A stretch of DNA of 64,000 nt, taken from NCBI RefSeq assembly GCF_900091565.1, contig NZ_FMCV01000011.1, positions 31,247-95,246 of the forward strand. Reading direction: 5' to 3'. Of this stretch, positions 9,776 to 18,241 are shown piece by piece. Below the pieces are notes generated by a model. The model saw only the letters and a program-made list of their open reading frames with translations. It was not told the DNA's origin and searched no databases. The stretch is from Micromonospora marina (GTDB lineage: Bacteria; Actinomycetota; Actinomycetes; Mycobacteriales; Micromonosporaceae). Made by a program: the position numbers and the translations under genes. Every line of letters begins with the position of its first letter. Positions within the stretch are counted from its first letter, which is position 1.

Positions 9776-9965
9776 CCGGGCGAGCGCTGAGCACCTCGTC
9801 CACCCGGCGCGTGACCTGGTAGGCCACCTCCGGCAGGTCGGCCAGTTCGAGGCGGTCCGCCCGCAGCGCGAACTGGGCGTGCAGCTCGCGGGCCACCGCG
9901 TCGCGGATCTCGGCCTGGAGCTGGCTCAGGCCGTCCGGGTCACCCACCACGTACGCGTCGTCCAT
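9741..9965 (-). CDS. Small hypothetical protein (74 aa)
   Basis: Starting at the internal ATG (MDDAYVVGDPDG) gives a compact, helical, charged protein (LQAEIRDAVARELHAQFALRADR, split over two helices) with no cysteines or membrane segment. The longer upstream extension of the same frame is arginine-rich and looks like an overlap shadow of marR, so it is excluded. It overlaps the 3' end of ccsB by 35 nt in the opposite direction. The family is not recognised; the function is unknown. Confidence 0.6.
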   Translation of the reverse strand: MDDAYVVGDPDGLSQLQAEIRDAVARELHAQFALRADRLELADLPEVAYQVTRRVDEVLSARPVTPPRRTSADR

Positions 9966-10009
9966 CAGTCGATGATGACCCGCGCCGGGTGAGGCTGTCA
10001 GTGACGAAG

Positions 10010-10480
10010 TCATCCGCCGAACCAGCCGGGGACGTCGAGGCGGAACACGTCGGCGGGGACCATCCGTTGCAGGTCGTCCTCGATGGCGGCGAGCCGGTCC
10101 GCGCCGAGCGTGGCCGCCCATTGATCGCGCAACTCGTCGAAGACGGCTGCCGAGCGGTGCAGCCCGTCGCGGCCCTTCGCGGTCATCCGTACGAGCTTGC
10201 GGCGGGCGTCGGCGGGGTCGTCCACGCGTTCCAGGTAGCCGAGCGCGACCAGCCGGTCCACCGTCTTGCCCGCGGCCTGCTTGGAGACGCCGAGGCGTTG
10301 CCCGAGTTCGGAGGCGGTGGTGCCGGCCGGGCCGACGGACTGGAGGACGAAGCCGTGGGCCGGGCGCAGTTCGGGGTGCCCCTGCCGGGCCAGCTCGGCG
10401 TGCAGGTCGTCGACGAGCGTCCGAAAACCGGCGAGCAGGAGCAGCGGCAGCGCGAAGCCGGGGCGGTCAGGCGTTGTCAT
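10010..10480 (-). CDS. MarR-family transcriptional regulator
   Basis: 156 aa from the ATG at 10480 (a TTG three codons upstream is the alternative). The winged helix-turn-helix is readable as TASELGQRLGVSKQAAGKTVDRLVALGYLERVDDPADARRKLVRMT, i.e. recognition helix then the Asp/Arg wing typical of MarR. It is divergent from an AhpD-like gene. The shared 60-bp intergenic region holds two perfect inverted repeats, one of which spans this start codon, so autorepression and control of the neighbour are likely. The ligand is unknown, but the neighbour suggests an oxidative or electrophile signal. Confidence 0.92.
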   Translation of the reverse strand: MTTPDRPGFALPLLLLAGFRTLVDDLHAELARQGHPELRPAHGFVLQSVGPAGTTASELGQRLGVSKQAAGKTVDRLVALGYLERVDDPADARRKLVRMTAKGRDGLHRSAAVFDELRDQWAATLGADRLAAIEDDLQRMVPADVFRLDVPGWFGG

Positions 10481-10520
10481 GTTCGACAACTACGTTTACT
10501 ATTTCGTCAACCACGTTGAC
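10473..10520. promoter_or_regulatory. marR/ahpD-like divergent promoter with two candidate operators
   Basis: Palindrome 1 is GTTGTC-N6-GACAAC (10473-10490), palindrome 2 is GTCAAC-CAC-GTTGAC (10506-10520); both are perfect. A plus-strand promoter fits between them: TTGTCA (10474-10479), a 17-bp spacer, TACTAT (10497-10502). A repressor bound at either palindrome would cover the -35 or the region just after the -10. The plus-strand gene then has AGGAGAGG before its ATG. Confidence 0.7.
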
Positions 10521-10543
10521 CATCTTAGGAGAGGAACCCCGTC

Positions 10544-11098
10544 ATGTCCCGCTTCACCGCGTACGAGCCGGACACCGCACCCGCCGCCGCCCGCCCGGTC
10601 ATGGCCGGCGTACGCCGCATGCTGGGCCACCTGCCCGCCGCCGTGCGCCTGATGGCCGGCTCGCCCGAACTGCTCAAGGGTTTCCTCGCCGCCAACGCCG
10701 CGTTCGAGGCCACCGACCTGGACCCGGTCGCCCGGGAGGTGGTCGTGCTGACGGTCGCCACCCGCAACGGCTGCCACCTCTGCGTCGCCATGCACACCGC
10801 GACGCTCGTCCGGGACGCCGCCGCGCCCGAGCTGATCGAGGCGCTGCGGACCGGCGCGACGCTGCCCGACCCCCGGCTGGAGGCGCTGCGCCGGTTCACC
10901 GTCGCCGTCCTCGACCACCGGGGCGCGGTCCCCGACGCCGACCTGGACGCGCTGCTCGCCGCCGGATGGCAGCCCCGGCACGCGCTGGACGTGGTGCTCG
11001 GCGTCGGCACGTACACGATCTCCACGTTCGCGAACCGGCTCACCGGGGCCCCGCTCGACGAGCCGCTGATGGCGTACGCCTGGACGCCCGCGGCCTGA
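10544..11098 (+). CDS. AhpD-like carboxymuconolactone decarboxylase family protein
   Basis: 184 aa, all helical. The redox centre is visible as CHLCVAMH (CxxC followed by His, about residue 82), preceded by the family's VAREVVVLTVA helix. AhpD-type proteins reduce peroxides or peroxiredoxin partners by thiol-disulfide exchange. AGGAGAGG lies about 10 nt before the ATG. The divergent MarR regulator and the operator-like palindromes suggest induction by an oxidant or electrophile. No alkyl hydroperoxide reductase ahpC is in the window, so the redox partner is unknown. Confidence 0.88.
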   Translation: MSRFTAYEPDTAPAAARPVMAGVRRMLGHLPAAVRLMAGSPELLKGFLAANAAFEATDLDPVAREVVVLTVATRNGCHLCVAMHTATLVRDAAAPELIEALRTGATLPDPRLEALRRFTVAVLDHRGAVPDADLDALLAAGWQPRHALDVVLGVGTYTISTFANRLTGAPLDEPLMAYAWTPAA

Positions 11099-11107
11099 GC
11101 TGCGGAT

Positions 11108-11160
11108 GTTAAGAAGGGGCCCTTCCTCTACCGGAGGCGTTAAAAGGGGGCCCGTCCTTA
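11108..11160 (+). repeat. Dispersed 52-bp repeat, copy B
   Basis: It lies between the AhpD-like gene and the ubiD-type gene. It has two direct units beginning GTTAA 31 bp apart (11108 and 11139), separated by the core CTACCGGAGGC. The near-palindromes AAGGGGCCCTT and GGGGGCCC could form hairpins, so it may end transcription of the upstream gene. The same element occurs at 41928 and, inverted, at 6447. Confidence 0.9.
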
Positions 11161-11191
11161 CCTCCGCAGGAGGGTACGGGAGGATGGTGGT

Positions 11192-12649
11192 ATGGCGGCT
11201 CGCTTTCCGTACACCGATCTGAAGGACTTCCTCACGGCGCTGGAGCGTGCGGGCGAGCTGCGGCGGGTGAGCGCGCCGGTCGACCCCACGCTGGAGATCA
11301 GCGAGGTCGTCACCCGCACCGTCCGGGCCGGTGGGCCGGCACTGCTGTTCGAACGCCCCACCCGGGGCGAGATGCCGGTGGCGATCAACCTGTTCGGCAC
11401 CGAGAAGCGGATGGCGATGGCGCTCGGGGTGGAGCACCTCGACGAGATCGGCGAGCGGATCGGCGACATGCTCAAGCCGGAGCTTCCGCAGGGCTTCTCC
11501 GGGATGATGGGCGGCCTGGGCAAGGTCATGCAGCTCAAGTCGATGCCGCCGAAGAAGGTCAAGACCGCCCCCTGCCAGCAGGTGGTCTACCGGGGCGACG
11601 ACGTCGACCTGAACCGGCTGCCCGGGTTGCAGGTGTGGCCCGGTGACGGGGGGATCTTCCACAACTTCGGGCTGACCCACACCAAGCACCCGGAGACCGG
11701 CAAGCGCAACCTCGGGCTCTACCGGCTCCAGCAGCACTCGCACAACACCATCGGCATGCACTGGCAGATCCACAAGAACTCCACCGCGCACCACGCGGTC
11801 GCCGAGCGGCTCGGCCAGCGGCTGCCGGTGGCGATCGCGATCGGTGCCGACCCGGTGGTGGCGTACTCGGCCAGCGCGCCGCTTCCCGCCGACATCGACG
11901 AGTACCTGTTCGCCGGGTTCCTCGCCGGTGAGCGGGTCGAGATGGTGGACTGCCTGACCGTCCCGTTGCAGGTGCCGGCGCACGCGCAGATCGTGCTGGA
12001 GGGCTACATCGAGCCGGGCGAGCGCCTGCCCGAGGGCCCGTTCGGCGACCACACCGGCTTCTACACGCCCGTCGAGCCGTTCCCGGTGATGCACGTCGAG
12101 TGCATGACCATGCAGCGTGACCCGGTCTACCACTCGATCGTCACGTCCCAGCCGCCGCAGGAGGACCACGGCCTCGGCAAGGCCACCGAGCGGATCTTCG
12201 CGCCGCTGCTGCGCTTCCTGATCCCGGACATCGTCGACTACGACCTGCCCGCCGCCGGGGTCTTCCACAACTGCGCGATCGTGTCGATCCGCAAGCGGTA
12301 CCCGAAGCACGCGCAGAAGGTCATGAACGCGATCTGGGGCGCGCACATGATGTCGCTGACCAAACTGATCGTGATCGTCGACGAGGACTGCGACGTGCAC
12401 GACTACAACGAGGTCGCGTTCCGCGCCTTCGGCAACGTCGACTACGCCCGTGACCTGATGGTCACCGAAGGGCCGGTGGACCACCTCGACCACGCCTCGT
12501 ACCAGCAGTTCTGGGGTGGCAAGGCGGGCATCGACGCGACCCGCAAGCTGCCCGAGGAGGGCTACACCCGGGGCTGGCCGGAGGAGATGCGCATGTCGCC
12601 CGAGGTGGTCTCGCTGGTCGACAAGCGCTGGAAGGAATACGGGATCTGA
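11192..12649 (+). CDS. Menaquinone biosynthesis decarboxylase (UbiD family, SCO4490 type)
   Basis: 485 aa, the usual length for UbiD enzymes. It probably removes the carboxylate from the prenylated 6-naphthoate intermediate late in the futalosine menaquinone route, using the prenylated FMN cofactor made by the UbiX protein at 14700. Motifs visible include GPALLFERP near the N-terminus, the central QQHSHNTIGMHWQIHKNS, GYIEPGERLPEGPFGDHTGFY (split around the conserved Glu-Arg-Glu catalytic region) and YDLPAAGVFHNCAIVSI. The stop overlaps the ATG of the prenyltransferase, so the two are coupled. GGGAGGATGG precedes the start. Confidence 0.93.
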   Translation: MAARFPYTDLKDFLTALERAGELRRVSAPVDPTLEISEVVTRTVRAGGPALLFERPTRGEMPVAINLFGTEKRMAMALGVEHLDEIGERIGDMLKPELPQGFSGMMGGLGKVMQLKSMPPKKVKTAPCQQVVYRGDDVDLNRLPGLQVWPGDGGIFHNFGLTHTKHPETGKRNLGLYRLQQHSHNTIGMHWQIHKNSTAHHAVAERLGQRLPVAIAIGADPVVAYSASAPLPADIDEYLFAGFLAGERVEMVDCLTVPLQVPAHAQIVLEGYIEPGERLPEGPFGDHTGFYTPVEPFPVMHVECMTMQRDPVYHSIVTSQPPQEDHGLGKATERIFAPLLRFLIPDIVDYDLPAAGVFHNCAIVSIRKRYPKHAQKVMNAIWGAHMMSLTKLIVIVDEDCDVHDYNEVAFRAFGNVDYARDLMVTEGPVDHLDHASYQQFWGGKAGIDATRKLPEEGYTRGWPEEMRMSPEVVSLVDKRWKEYGI

Positions 12650-13554
12650 TGACGGCGGCAGTACAGGAACGACCCGGCCGGGTCGCGTCCTTCCTCAAGC
12701 TCGTCGCCATCGAGCACTCGGTCTTCGCGCTGCCGTTCGCGTACCTGTCGGCGCTGACCGCCATGCAGCTCGACGGTGGCCGGGTGCACTGGGGAGACCT
12801 GCTGCTGATCACCGTGGCGATGGTCGGCGCGCGGACGTTCGCCATGGCCGCGAACCGGATCCTCGACCGGCGGATCGACGCGCGGAACCCGCGTACCGCG
12901 AACCGGGAACTGGTCACCGGCGCGGTGAGCGTGCGGACGGCCTGGACCGGCGCGGCCGTCGCGCTCGTGGTGTTCCTGGCCGCCGCCGCCCTGCTCAACC
13001 CGCTCTGCCTGGTGCTCGCGCCGCTCGCCGTGGTGCCGCTCGTGGTCTACCCGTACGGCAAGCGGTTCACCAACTGGCCGCACGCCATCCTCGGGGTGGC
13101 CCAGGCGGTCGGCCCGGTCGGCGCCTGGCTGGCGGTCACCGGCACGTTCGAGGGGTCCGGCCCGGCCTGGCTGCTCGGTGTCGCGGTCGGCCTCTGGATC
13201 GGCGGCTTCGACCTGATCTACGCCTGCCAGGACTCGGAGATCGACCGGGAGATCGGGGTGCACAGCGTCCCCGCCCGGTACGGCCGCCGCTTCGCGCTGC
13301 ACGCCTCCACGGTCGCCCACGTGGTGACGTTCGCGTTGTTCATCTGGTTCGGCGCGTGGGTCGGCTTCGGCTGGCTGTGGTGGATCGGGCTGGCGCTCAC
13401 CGCTGTCGCCTTCGCCTACCAGCACATGGTGGTCAGCCCCACCGACCTGAGCAAGGTCAACCGGGCGTTCTTCACCGCCAACGGCTTCGTCGGCATCGCG
13501 CTGTTCGTCCTCGCGCTGCTCGACCTGGTGATCCGGCTCGGCCTGCGGCCCTGA
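12649..13554 (+). CDS. mqnP: Menaquinone biosynthesis prenyltransferase (UbiA family)
   Basis: 301 aa, eight or so membrane segments. It attaches the polyprenyl chain to the naphthoate intermediate. Both Asp-rich prenyl-diphosphate/Mg motifs of UbiA proteins can be read: NRILDRRIDARNPRTANRE (first) and YACQDSEIDREIGVHSVP (second). It starts at the ATG that overlaps the ubiD-type stop codon. In Streptomyces the ubiD-ubiA-ubiX order is contiguous; here a terpene synthase on the opposite strand lies between this gene and ubiX. Three 9-bp CCGGAACAC-like direct repeats follow the stop (about 13557-13580). Confidence 0.93.
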   Translation: MTAAVQERPGRVASFLKLVAIEHSVFALPFAYLSALTAMQLDGGRVHWGDLLLITVAMVGARTFAMAANRILDRRIDARNPRTANRELVTGAVSVRTAWTGAAVALVVFLAAAALLNPLCLVLAPLAVVPLVVYPYGKRFTNWPHAILGVAQAVGPVGAWLAVTGTFEGSGPAWLLGVAVGLWIGGFDLIYACQDSEIDREIGVHSVPARYGRRFALHASTVAHVVTFALFIWFGAWVGFGWLWWIGLALTAVAFAYQHMVVSPTDLSKVNRAFFTANGFVGIALFVLALLDLVIRLGLRP

Positions 13555-13591
13555 GCCGGAACACCGGAACACCGGAACGCCGGGCGCCGGA

Positions 13592-14557
13592 TCAGGTCGC
13601 CGCGGCGACCGGGTAGCGGGCGCTCTCCAGCGTCCAGTCGACGGTGCCTCGCACGGCGGCGGCCAGCCCGTCGAGATGGGAGGCGACGGCGTCGTCGAGC
13701 GTCGGGCCGAACGACGGCGCCGCCGCCCGGAGCACCACGAACCGGTCCATCTCGGCACGCCAGTGCCCGGCCACCAGGTCGACCGCCGCCGGCAGTGGCA
13801 CACCTCGTTCGGCGGCCGTCGCGAGCACCAGATTGTGCCCGCCGCCGGTGGCCCGGTCGCGCTCCAGCGAGGCGATGTCGTTGAACCAGGACAGCAGGTC
13901 GTTGGCGAGGGCGGCGAGCCGCCGCAGCGCCGGATGGTGGTAGACCGCGTCGGGCAGCGCACGCCCGGACGCGAACTCGATCAGCGGGTACGACACGTAT
14001 GCCGCCGACGTGGCCCGGCGCAGCCGCACGTACTCGGCGACGCCCGGTGGACGGCCGGACGTGGTGGCGGTGGCCTCCCGGTACACCCCGTCGAGGTGGT
14101 CGGCGACCGCGTCGGCGAACCGCAGCCGCCAGCGGGCCGGCATCCGGCGGCGCGGCTCGCGCCACGCCTGCACCAGCAGCCGGCGCAGCGGGCCGGAGAA
14201 GCCCGGATGGCGGGCGCGCGGACCCTCGCGCAGCAATGCGAGCGCGCCGTCGCGCAGCGTGCGGATCTGCGGCGGGGTCAGCCCGTCCCGCCCGTCGCAG
14301 GCGTCGTCGACGAGGAAGAACCAGGTGAACAACGCGGTCAGCACGCGCAGGTCCGCCTCGGTGGCGTCCGGGTAGAGGCGGCCGGCGTACCGGGCGAAAC
14401 CGGCCCGGGCCAGCCGACGCCGCTTCGCCGGGTCAGCCGGCAGGCCGAGCCGGTCGACCTGCTCCACCAGCCAGCCCTGCACGTCGTCCGCGTACGGGGA
14501 GAGGCGGGGCGGGATGGGGCAGCCGGAGCGGAGGCTCCGCAGCACCGCCGCCGTCAT
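13592..14557 (-). CDS. Class I terpene synthase
   Basis: About 321 aa. The Mg-binding aspartate motif is DDACD in LFTWFFLVDDACDG (about residue 85) and the second metal site is NDIASLERD followed by GGGHNLVLA, matching the NSE triad except that the last acidic residue is Asp instead of Glu. A C-terminal Arg-Tyr pair (ARY) is also present. The product (sesqui-, mono- or diterpene) cannot be called. The ATG at 14557 is chosen because GGAAGGG lies 6 nt before it; an ATG at 14578 has no ribosome binding site but could be a leaderless start. It lies head to head with ubiX and tail to tail with mqnP. Confidence 0.9.
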   Translation of the reverse strand: MTAAVLRSLRSGCPIPPRLSPYADDVQGWLVEQVDRLGLPADPAKRRRLARAGFARYAGRLYPDATEADLRVLTALFTWFFLVDDACDGRDGLTPPQIRTLRDGALALLREGPRARHPGFSGPLRRLLVQAWREPRRRMPARWRLRFADAVADHLDGVYREATATTSGRPPGVAEYVRLRRATSAAYVSYPLIEFASGRALPDAVYHHPALRRLAALANDLLSWFNDIASLERDRATGGGHNLVLATAAERGVPLPAAVDLVAGHWRAEMDRFVVLRAAAPSFGPTLDDAVASHLDGLAAAVRGTVDWTLESARYPVAAAT

Positions 14558-14699
14558 CACCGGCCCTTCCGTGGACATTTATCGCCGAGCGAAGAATTTC
14601 ACGTCGCGGGAAGTTCCGTGAACCCGCCGGACATCCCGGGCGTGCCGCCCGAACGGGGGTCGTCGTCCGCCACCCGCGACGACCAGGCACGCTTGAGGC

Positions 14700-15344
14700 A
14701 TGCGTGAACCATGGGTGGTGGGGGTCTCCGGCGCGTCCGGGACGCCGTACGCGGCGGCTGTCGTCCGGGGCCTGCTCGACGCAGGCCAGGCGGTGGACCT
14801 GGTCGTCTCCCGGGCGGCCCGGCTGACAGTGCTGGACGAGACCGGCCGGCCCTTCCGGGACGCACACTGGACCGAGGACCTGGCTGCCTGGCTCGACCGC
14901 GACCTCACCGGCGCGGACCTGCGGCACTGGCCCGCCGGTGACCTGGCCGCGGGCCCCAGCAGCGGCTCCTACCCGGTACGCGGCATGGCGGTGGTGCCCG
15001 CCAGCACCGCCGCGTGCGCCGGCATCGCCATCGGGCTGTCGAAGGATCTGCTCCAGCGCGCCGCCGAGGTGAACCTCAAGGAGCGCCGCCCCGTCGTCGT
15101 GGTGCCCCGGGAGACGCCGGTCACCCGCAGTCACCTGGAACACCTCATCGCGCTGCACGACGCGGGCGCGGTGGTGCTGCCGGCCAGTCCCGGCTTCTAC
15201 GGCGCCGGTGCGGCGGCGTCCGCCGGGCAGCTCGTGGACTTCGTGGCCGGGAAGGTGCTCGACGCGCTCGGCGTCGAGCACACGCTGTTCCGGCGGTGGT
15301 CCGGCGAACTGGCCGCCGGTCGCCGGGAGACGGATCCGGACTGA
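14700..15344 (+). CDS. ubiX: UbiX-family flavin prenyltransferase
   Basis: 214 aa. It makes prenylated FMN for UbiD-type decarboxylases. The N-terminal FMN-binding motif is VVGVSGASGTPYAAAV, and the later conserved stretch RRPVVVVPRETPVTRSHLEHLIALHDAGAVVLPASPGFY (split in two helices and strands) is typical. It probably serves the UbiD-type enzyme at 11192. A CACGCT hexamer sits 6 nt before the ATG, with no Shine-Dalgarno, so it may be leaderless. A strong hairpin follows the stop. Confidence 0.93.
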   Translation: MREPWVVGVSGASGTPYAAAVVRGLLDAGQAVDLVVSRAARLTVLDETGRPFRDAHWTEDLAAWLDRDLTGADLRHWPAGDLAAGPSSGSYPVRGMAVVPASTAACAGIAIGLSKDLLQRAAEVNLKERRPVVVVPRETPVTRSHLEHLIALHDAGAVVLPASPGFYGAGAAASAGQLVDFVAGKVLDALGVEHTLFRRWSGELAAGRRETDPD

Positions 15345-15360
15345 CGGACCCGGTTGCCGG

Positions 15361-15400
15361 CGTACGGGGCGCGGCCCTCGGCCGGACCGCGCCCCGTACG
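15361..15400. terminator. Bidirectional hairpin terminator between ubiX and bldC-like gene
   Basis: A 14-bp perfect stem, CGTACGGGGCGCGG (15361-15374) with its complement (15387-15400), and a 12-nt loop. It lies between two convergent genes and touches the stop of the minus-strand gene. There is no long T tract, as is common in high-GC actinobacteria. Confidence 0.8.
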
Positions 15401-15401
15401 T

Positions 15402-15668
15402 TCAGTACATGCCGGCGTTGGCCGGTCCGGGGCCGGTGGAAGCGGTCGGGCCCATGTTGCGGGCCTTGCCCATGTCCTCCGCCTCGTCCAGCATGCCCTC
15501 CCCCTCGAGCAGGGCCCGCACCTCGGATTCCCGAAACCGGCGGTGCCCTCCTGGAGTCCGGATACTGCCGATCCGGCCGGCCGCTGCCCATCTGGTCACG
15601 GTCTTCGGGTCCACCCGAAAAAGCGCAGCGACCTCACCCGGTGTCAGCAGGCGATCTCCAGTGTCCAC
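15402..15668 (-). CDS. bldC: BldC-type MerR-like DNA-binding regulator
   Basis: 88 aa from GTG at 15668, preceded by GAGGAGG at good spacing; an in-frame upstream extension to 15758 is rejected. The single winged-helix MerR-like domain reads LLTPGEVAALFRVDPKTVTRW then AGRIGSIRTPGGHRRFRESEV, nearly the same as Streptomyces BldC, which binds direct repeats cooperatively and controls the timing of development. The C-terminal tail after LLEGEGM is longer and different from Streptomyces (acidic, then TASTGPGPANAGMY). It is a single-gene unit bounded by a terminator. Confidence 0.93.
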   Translation of the reverse strand: MDTGDRLLTPGEVAALFRVDPKTVTRWAAAGRIGSIRTPGGHRRFRESEVRALLEGEGMLDEAEDMGKARNMGPTASTGPGPANAGMY

Positions 15669-15925
15669 AGCCCCCTCCTCGCGTCGACGAAGCCCCCGGC
15701 TGAACACACTGCCCCCGGCCGGTGCGAGCCCAGAGCCGTCATGAGGGACGTATGGCAATTACAGCACCGGCTACCGGACGTGTCCGCCAAACGCGAAAAA
15801 CGCACACACTGGGAAGGTTAGGAAATGGTACCGGCGGAGAACCCCCGTGATCGTACGTTTGTGAAGGGTTGATCCACGGGTACCGACAGTGTTCCGTGCC
15901 CGACAAACGGATAGGGTCACTCTCC

Positions 15926-16384
15926 GTGGACACGATCGACCTGAGCCTCGTGGAGCTGTTGCGGGGCAACGCCCGTCTGTCGTACGCCGAGCTGGCCCGT
16001 CAGGTCGGCCTCTCCGCCCCGGCCGTGCACGAGCGGGTCGGCAAGCTGGAGTCCAGCGGCGTGATCCGGGCGTACCGGGCCGAGGTCGAGCCGGAGTCGA
16101 TCGGGCTCGGCGTGACGGCGCTCATCGGGATCATCGAGGACTCCGACGCGGACACCGACGACGTGCTGGAGTCGTTCCGCCGCATCCCCGAGATCGAGTC
16201 CTGCTACTTCATGGCCGGTGTCGAGTCCTTCCTGCTCAAGGCGCGGGTCGGCACGATCGCCGAGCTGGAGCAGTTGATCGTCCGGCTGAACCGGACGGCC
16301 GGTGTGGCGTCCACCCGCACCAGCATCGCCCTGTCGACCAAGTGGGAGAACCGTCCGCAGCCGCTGGAACCACCCACCGCCTGA
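15926..16384 (+). CDS. Lrp/AsnC-family transcriptional regulator
   Basis: 152 aa from GTG at 15926 (MDTIDLSLVELLRGNARLSY). N-terminal helix-turn-helix (YAELARQVGLSAPAVHERVGKLESSGVIRAY) and a C-terminal RAM ligand-binding domain (VTALIGIIEDSDADTDDVL to the end) are both complete. TAGGGT lies 8 nt before the start. It is followed by a broken SDR gene and the cysteine desulfhydrase cds1, so control of cysteine or another amino-acid pathway is possible, but this is inference only. Confidence 0.9.
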   Translation: MDTIDLSLVELLRGNARLSYAELARQVGLSAPAVHERVGKLESSGVIRAYRAEVEPESIGLGVTALIGIIEDSDADTDDVLESFRRIPEIESCYFMAGVESFLLKARVGTIAELEQLIVRLNRTAGVASTRTSIALSTKWENRPQPLEPPTA

Positions 16385-16426
16385 CGCCTCTGGCCCAGGG
16401 CCGGGGGTTGCGGTTACCGTGCGCCG

Positions 16427-17127
16427 ATGACGAGCGCGGGACGCGGTGCCGCAGTGGCGACCGGAGCGGCCGGCGGGCTGGGACGGGCGATCGCCGCCGC
16501 GCTGCACACCGACGGCTGGAACGTGCTGCTCACCGACACCGACGCCGGGGCCGTGGCGGCTGCCGCCGCGCCGCTGGGTGGCTGGTCCCGCCCGCTCGAC
16601 GTACGCGACGAATCCGCATGCGCGGAGGTCGCCGCCGAGGCGGCGGCCTCGGGCTCTGGGTGAACAACGCGGGCATCCTGGTCACCGGCCCGTCCTGGGC
16701 GCACGACGCCCGGACCCGCCGCGCGCTGGTCGAGGTGAACGCGCTCGGCGCGATGAACGGCACGCTCGCCGCCGTCGCGGTGATGCGGGAGCAGGGCCGC
16801 GGCCACGTACTCAACGTCGTCTCCCTGGCCGGGCTGATCGCCGCACCGGGCGAGACGGTGTACGCGGCCAGCAAGCACGCCCTGCTCGCGTTCAGCCTCG
16901 GCATCCTGAGTGACCTGCGGATGGCCGGCGTCCGGGGCGTACACGTGTCGTGTCTGTGCCCGGACGGGATCTGGACGCCGATGCTGCACGACAAGCTGGA
17001 CGACCCGGGAGCGCTGGCGTCGTTCACCGGCTCGCTGCTCACGCCGGTGATCCGGGCCGCCGGGCGGGCCGGTCAGCGGCGGCAGGCCCGCCGGGTCCGG
17101 GAGAACCCGAGCCCACCTCGCTTGTAA
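16427..17127 (+). pseudogene. Short-chain dehydrogenase/reductase, frameshifted
   Basis: The first part (16427-16663) carries the NAD(P)-binding motif TGAAGGLGRAIA. It then runs into a TGA, while the continuation GLWVNNAGILVTG with NNAG, the catalytic YAASK (about 16861) and the SDR core is in the next frame from about 16640 to 17127. Removing one base in the GCGGCGGCC run near 16640-16650 restores a single frame. The C-terminus (after [13 protein letters not shown]) also looks unlike an SDR and ends in Arg/Pro-rich sequence, so a second lesion is likely. TACCGT lies 6 nt before the ATG. A sequencing error cannot be excluded for the first break. Confidence 0.75.
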
Positions 17128-17137
17128 CGTTGCCGAC

Positions 17138-18232
17138 GTGACTCATCTCGACCGGTGCGACGAGGCCAGCCGGCGCTGGGTGACCGAGGCGATCGCCACC
17201 GTCGAGGCGGACGCCAACCGTTCCGCCGACACCCACCTGTTGCCCTTCCCGCTGCCCCGCGAGTGGGGGATCGACCTCTACCTCAAGGACGAGTCGGTGC
17301 ACCCCACCGGCTCGCTGAAGCACCGGCTGGCCCGCTCGCTGTTCCTCTACGGCCTCTGCAACGGCTGGATCGGCCCGGACACCACGATCGTCGAGGCGTC
17401 GTCCGGCTCGACGGCGGTCTCCGAGGCGTACTTCGCCCGGATGCTCGGCCTGCCGTTCATCGCGGTCATGCCCGCCTCCACGTCGCCGGAGAAGATCGCC
17501 CAGATCGAGTTCCAGGGCGGGCGCTGCCACCTGGTGGACGACCCGTCGAAGGTCGTGGTGGAGGCGCGCTGGCTCGCCGAGGACAGCGGCGGCCGGTTCA
17601 TGGACCAGTTCACCTACGCCGAGCGGGCCACCGACTGGCGGGGCAACAACAACATCGCCGAGTCGATCTACGCCCAGCTCGCGCTGGAACGGCACCCGGT
17701 GCCCGCCTGGATCGTGGTCGGCGCCGGCACCGGCGGCACCAGCGCCACCATCGGCCGGTACGCCCGCTACCGGCGGCTGCCCACCAAGCTCTGCGTGGTG
17801 GACCCGGAGAACTCCGCGTTCTACCCCGCCTGGCAGGCCGGTGACTGGTCGGTGCGCACCGGCCGCGGCTCCCGGATCGAGGGCATCGGGCGGCCCACCG
17901 TCGAGGCGTCCTTCCTGCCCAGCGTGGTGGACCGGATGGTGCAGGTGCCGGACGCCGCGTCGCTCGCCGCGATGCGGGCCGGCTCGGCGGTGCTCGGCCG
18001 CCGGGTGGGCGGCTCCACCGGCACCAACCTGTGGGGCGCGTTCGGGCTGATCGCGCAGATGCGCGCGGCCGGGCGTACCGGTTCGGTGGTCACGCTGATT
18101 TGCGACCCGGGCGACCGGTACGGCGACACCTACTACTCCGATGAGTGGGTGGCCACGCAGGGCCTCGACCTCGCCCCGCACCTCGCCACCATCGACCGGT
18201 TCCTGACCGACGGCGCCTGGCCGGCGGCGTGA
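17138..18232 (+). CDS. cds1: PLP-dependent L-cysteine desulfhydrase Cds1
   Basis: 364 aa. It closely resembles mycobacterial Cds1 (Rv3684), which degrades cysteine to H2S, pyruvate and ammonia. The PLP lysine is in [23 protein letters not shown] (about residue 55), the cofactor loop in [16 protein letters not shown], and the phosphate-binding [14 protein letters not shown] is clear. The long tail with [13 protein letters not shown] is typical of the family. The start is GTG with TAACGT exactly 7 nt upstream and no Shine-Dalgarno, so it is probably leaderless. It may contribute to redox balance and sulfide signalling. Confidence 0.9.
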   Translation: MTHLDRCDEASRRWVTEAIATVEADANRSADTHLLPFPLPREWGIDLYLKDESVHPTGSLKHRLARSLFLYGLCNGWIGPDTTIVEASSGSTAVSEAYFARMLGLPFIAVMPASTSPEKIAQIEFQGGRCHLVDDPSKVVVEARWLAEDSGGRFMDQFTYAERATDWRGNNNIAESIYAQLALERHPVPAWIVVGAGTGGTSATIGRYARYRRLPTKLCVVDPENSAFYPAWQAGDWSVRTGRGSRIEGIGRPTVEASFLPSVVDRMVQVPDAASLAAMRAGSAVLGRRVGGSTGTNLWGAFGLIAQMRAAGRTGSVVTLICDPGDRYGDTYYSDEWVATQGLDLAPHLATIDRFLTDGAWPAA

Positions 18233-18241
18233 GCCGGGTGG

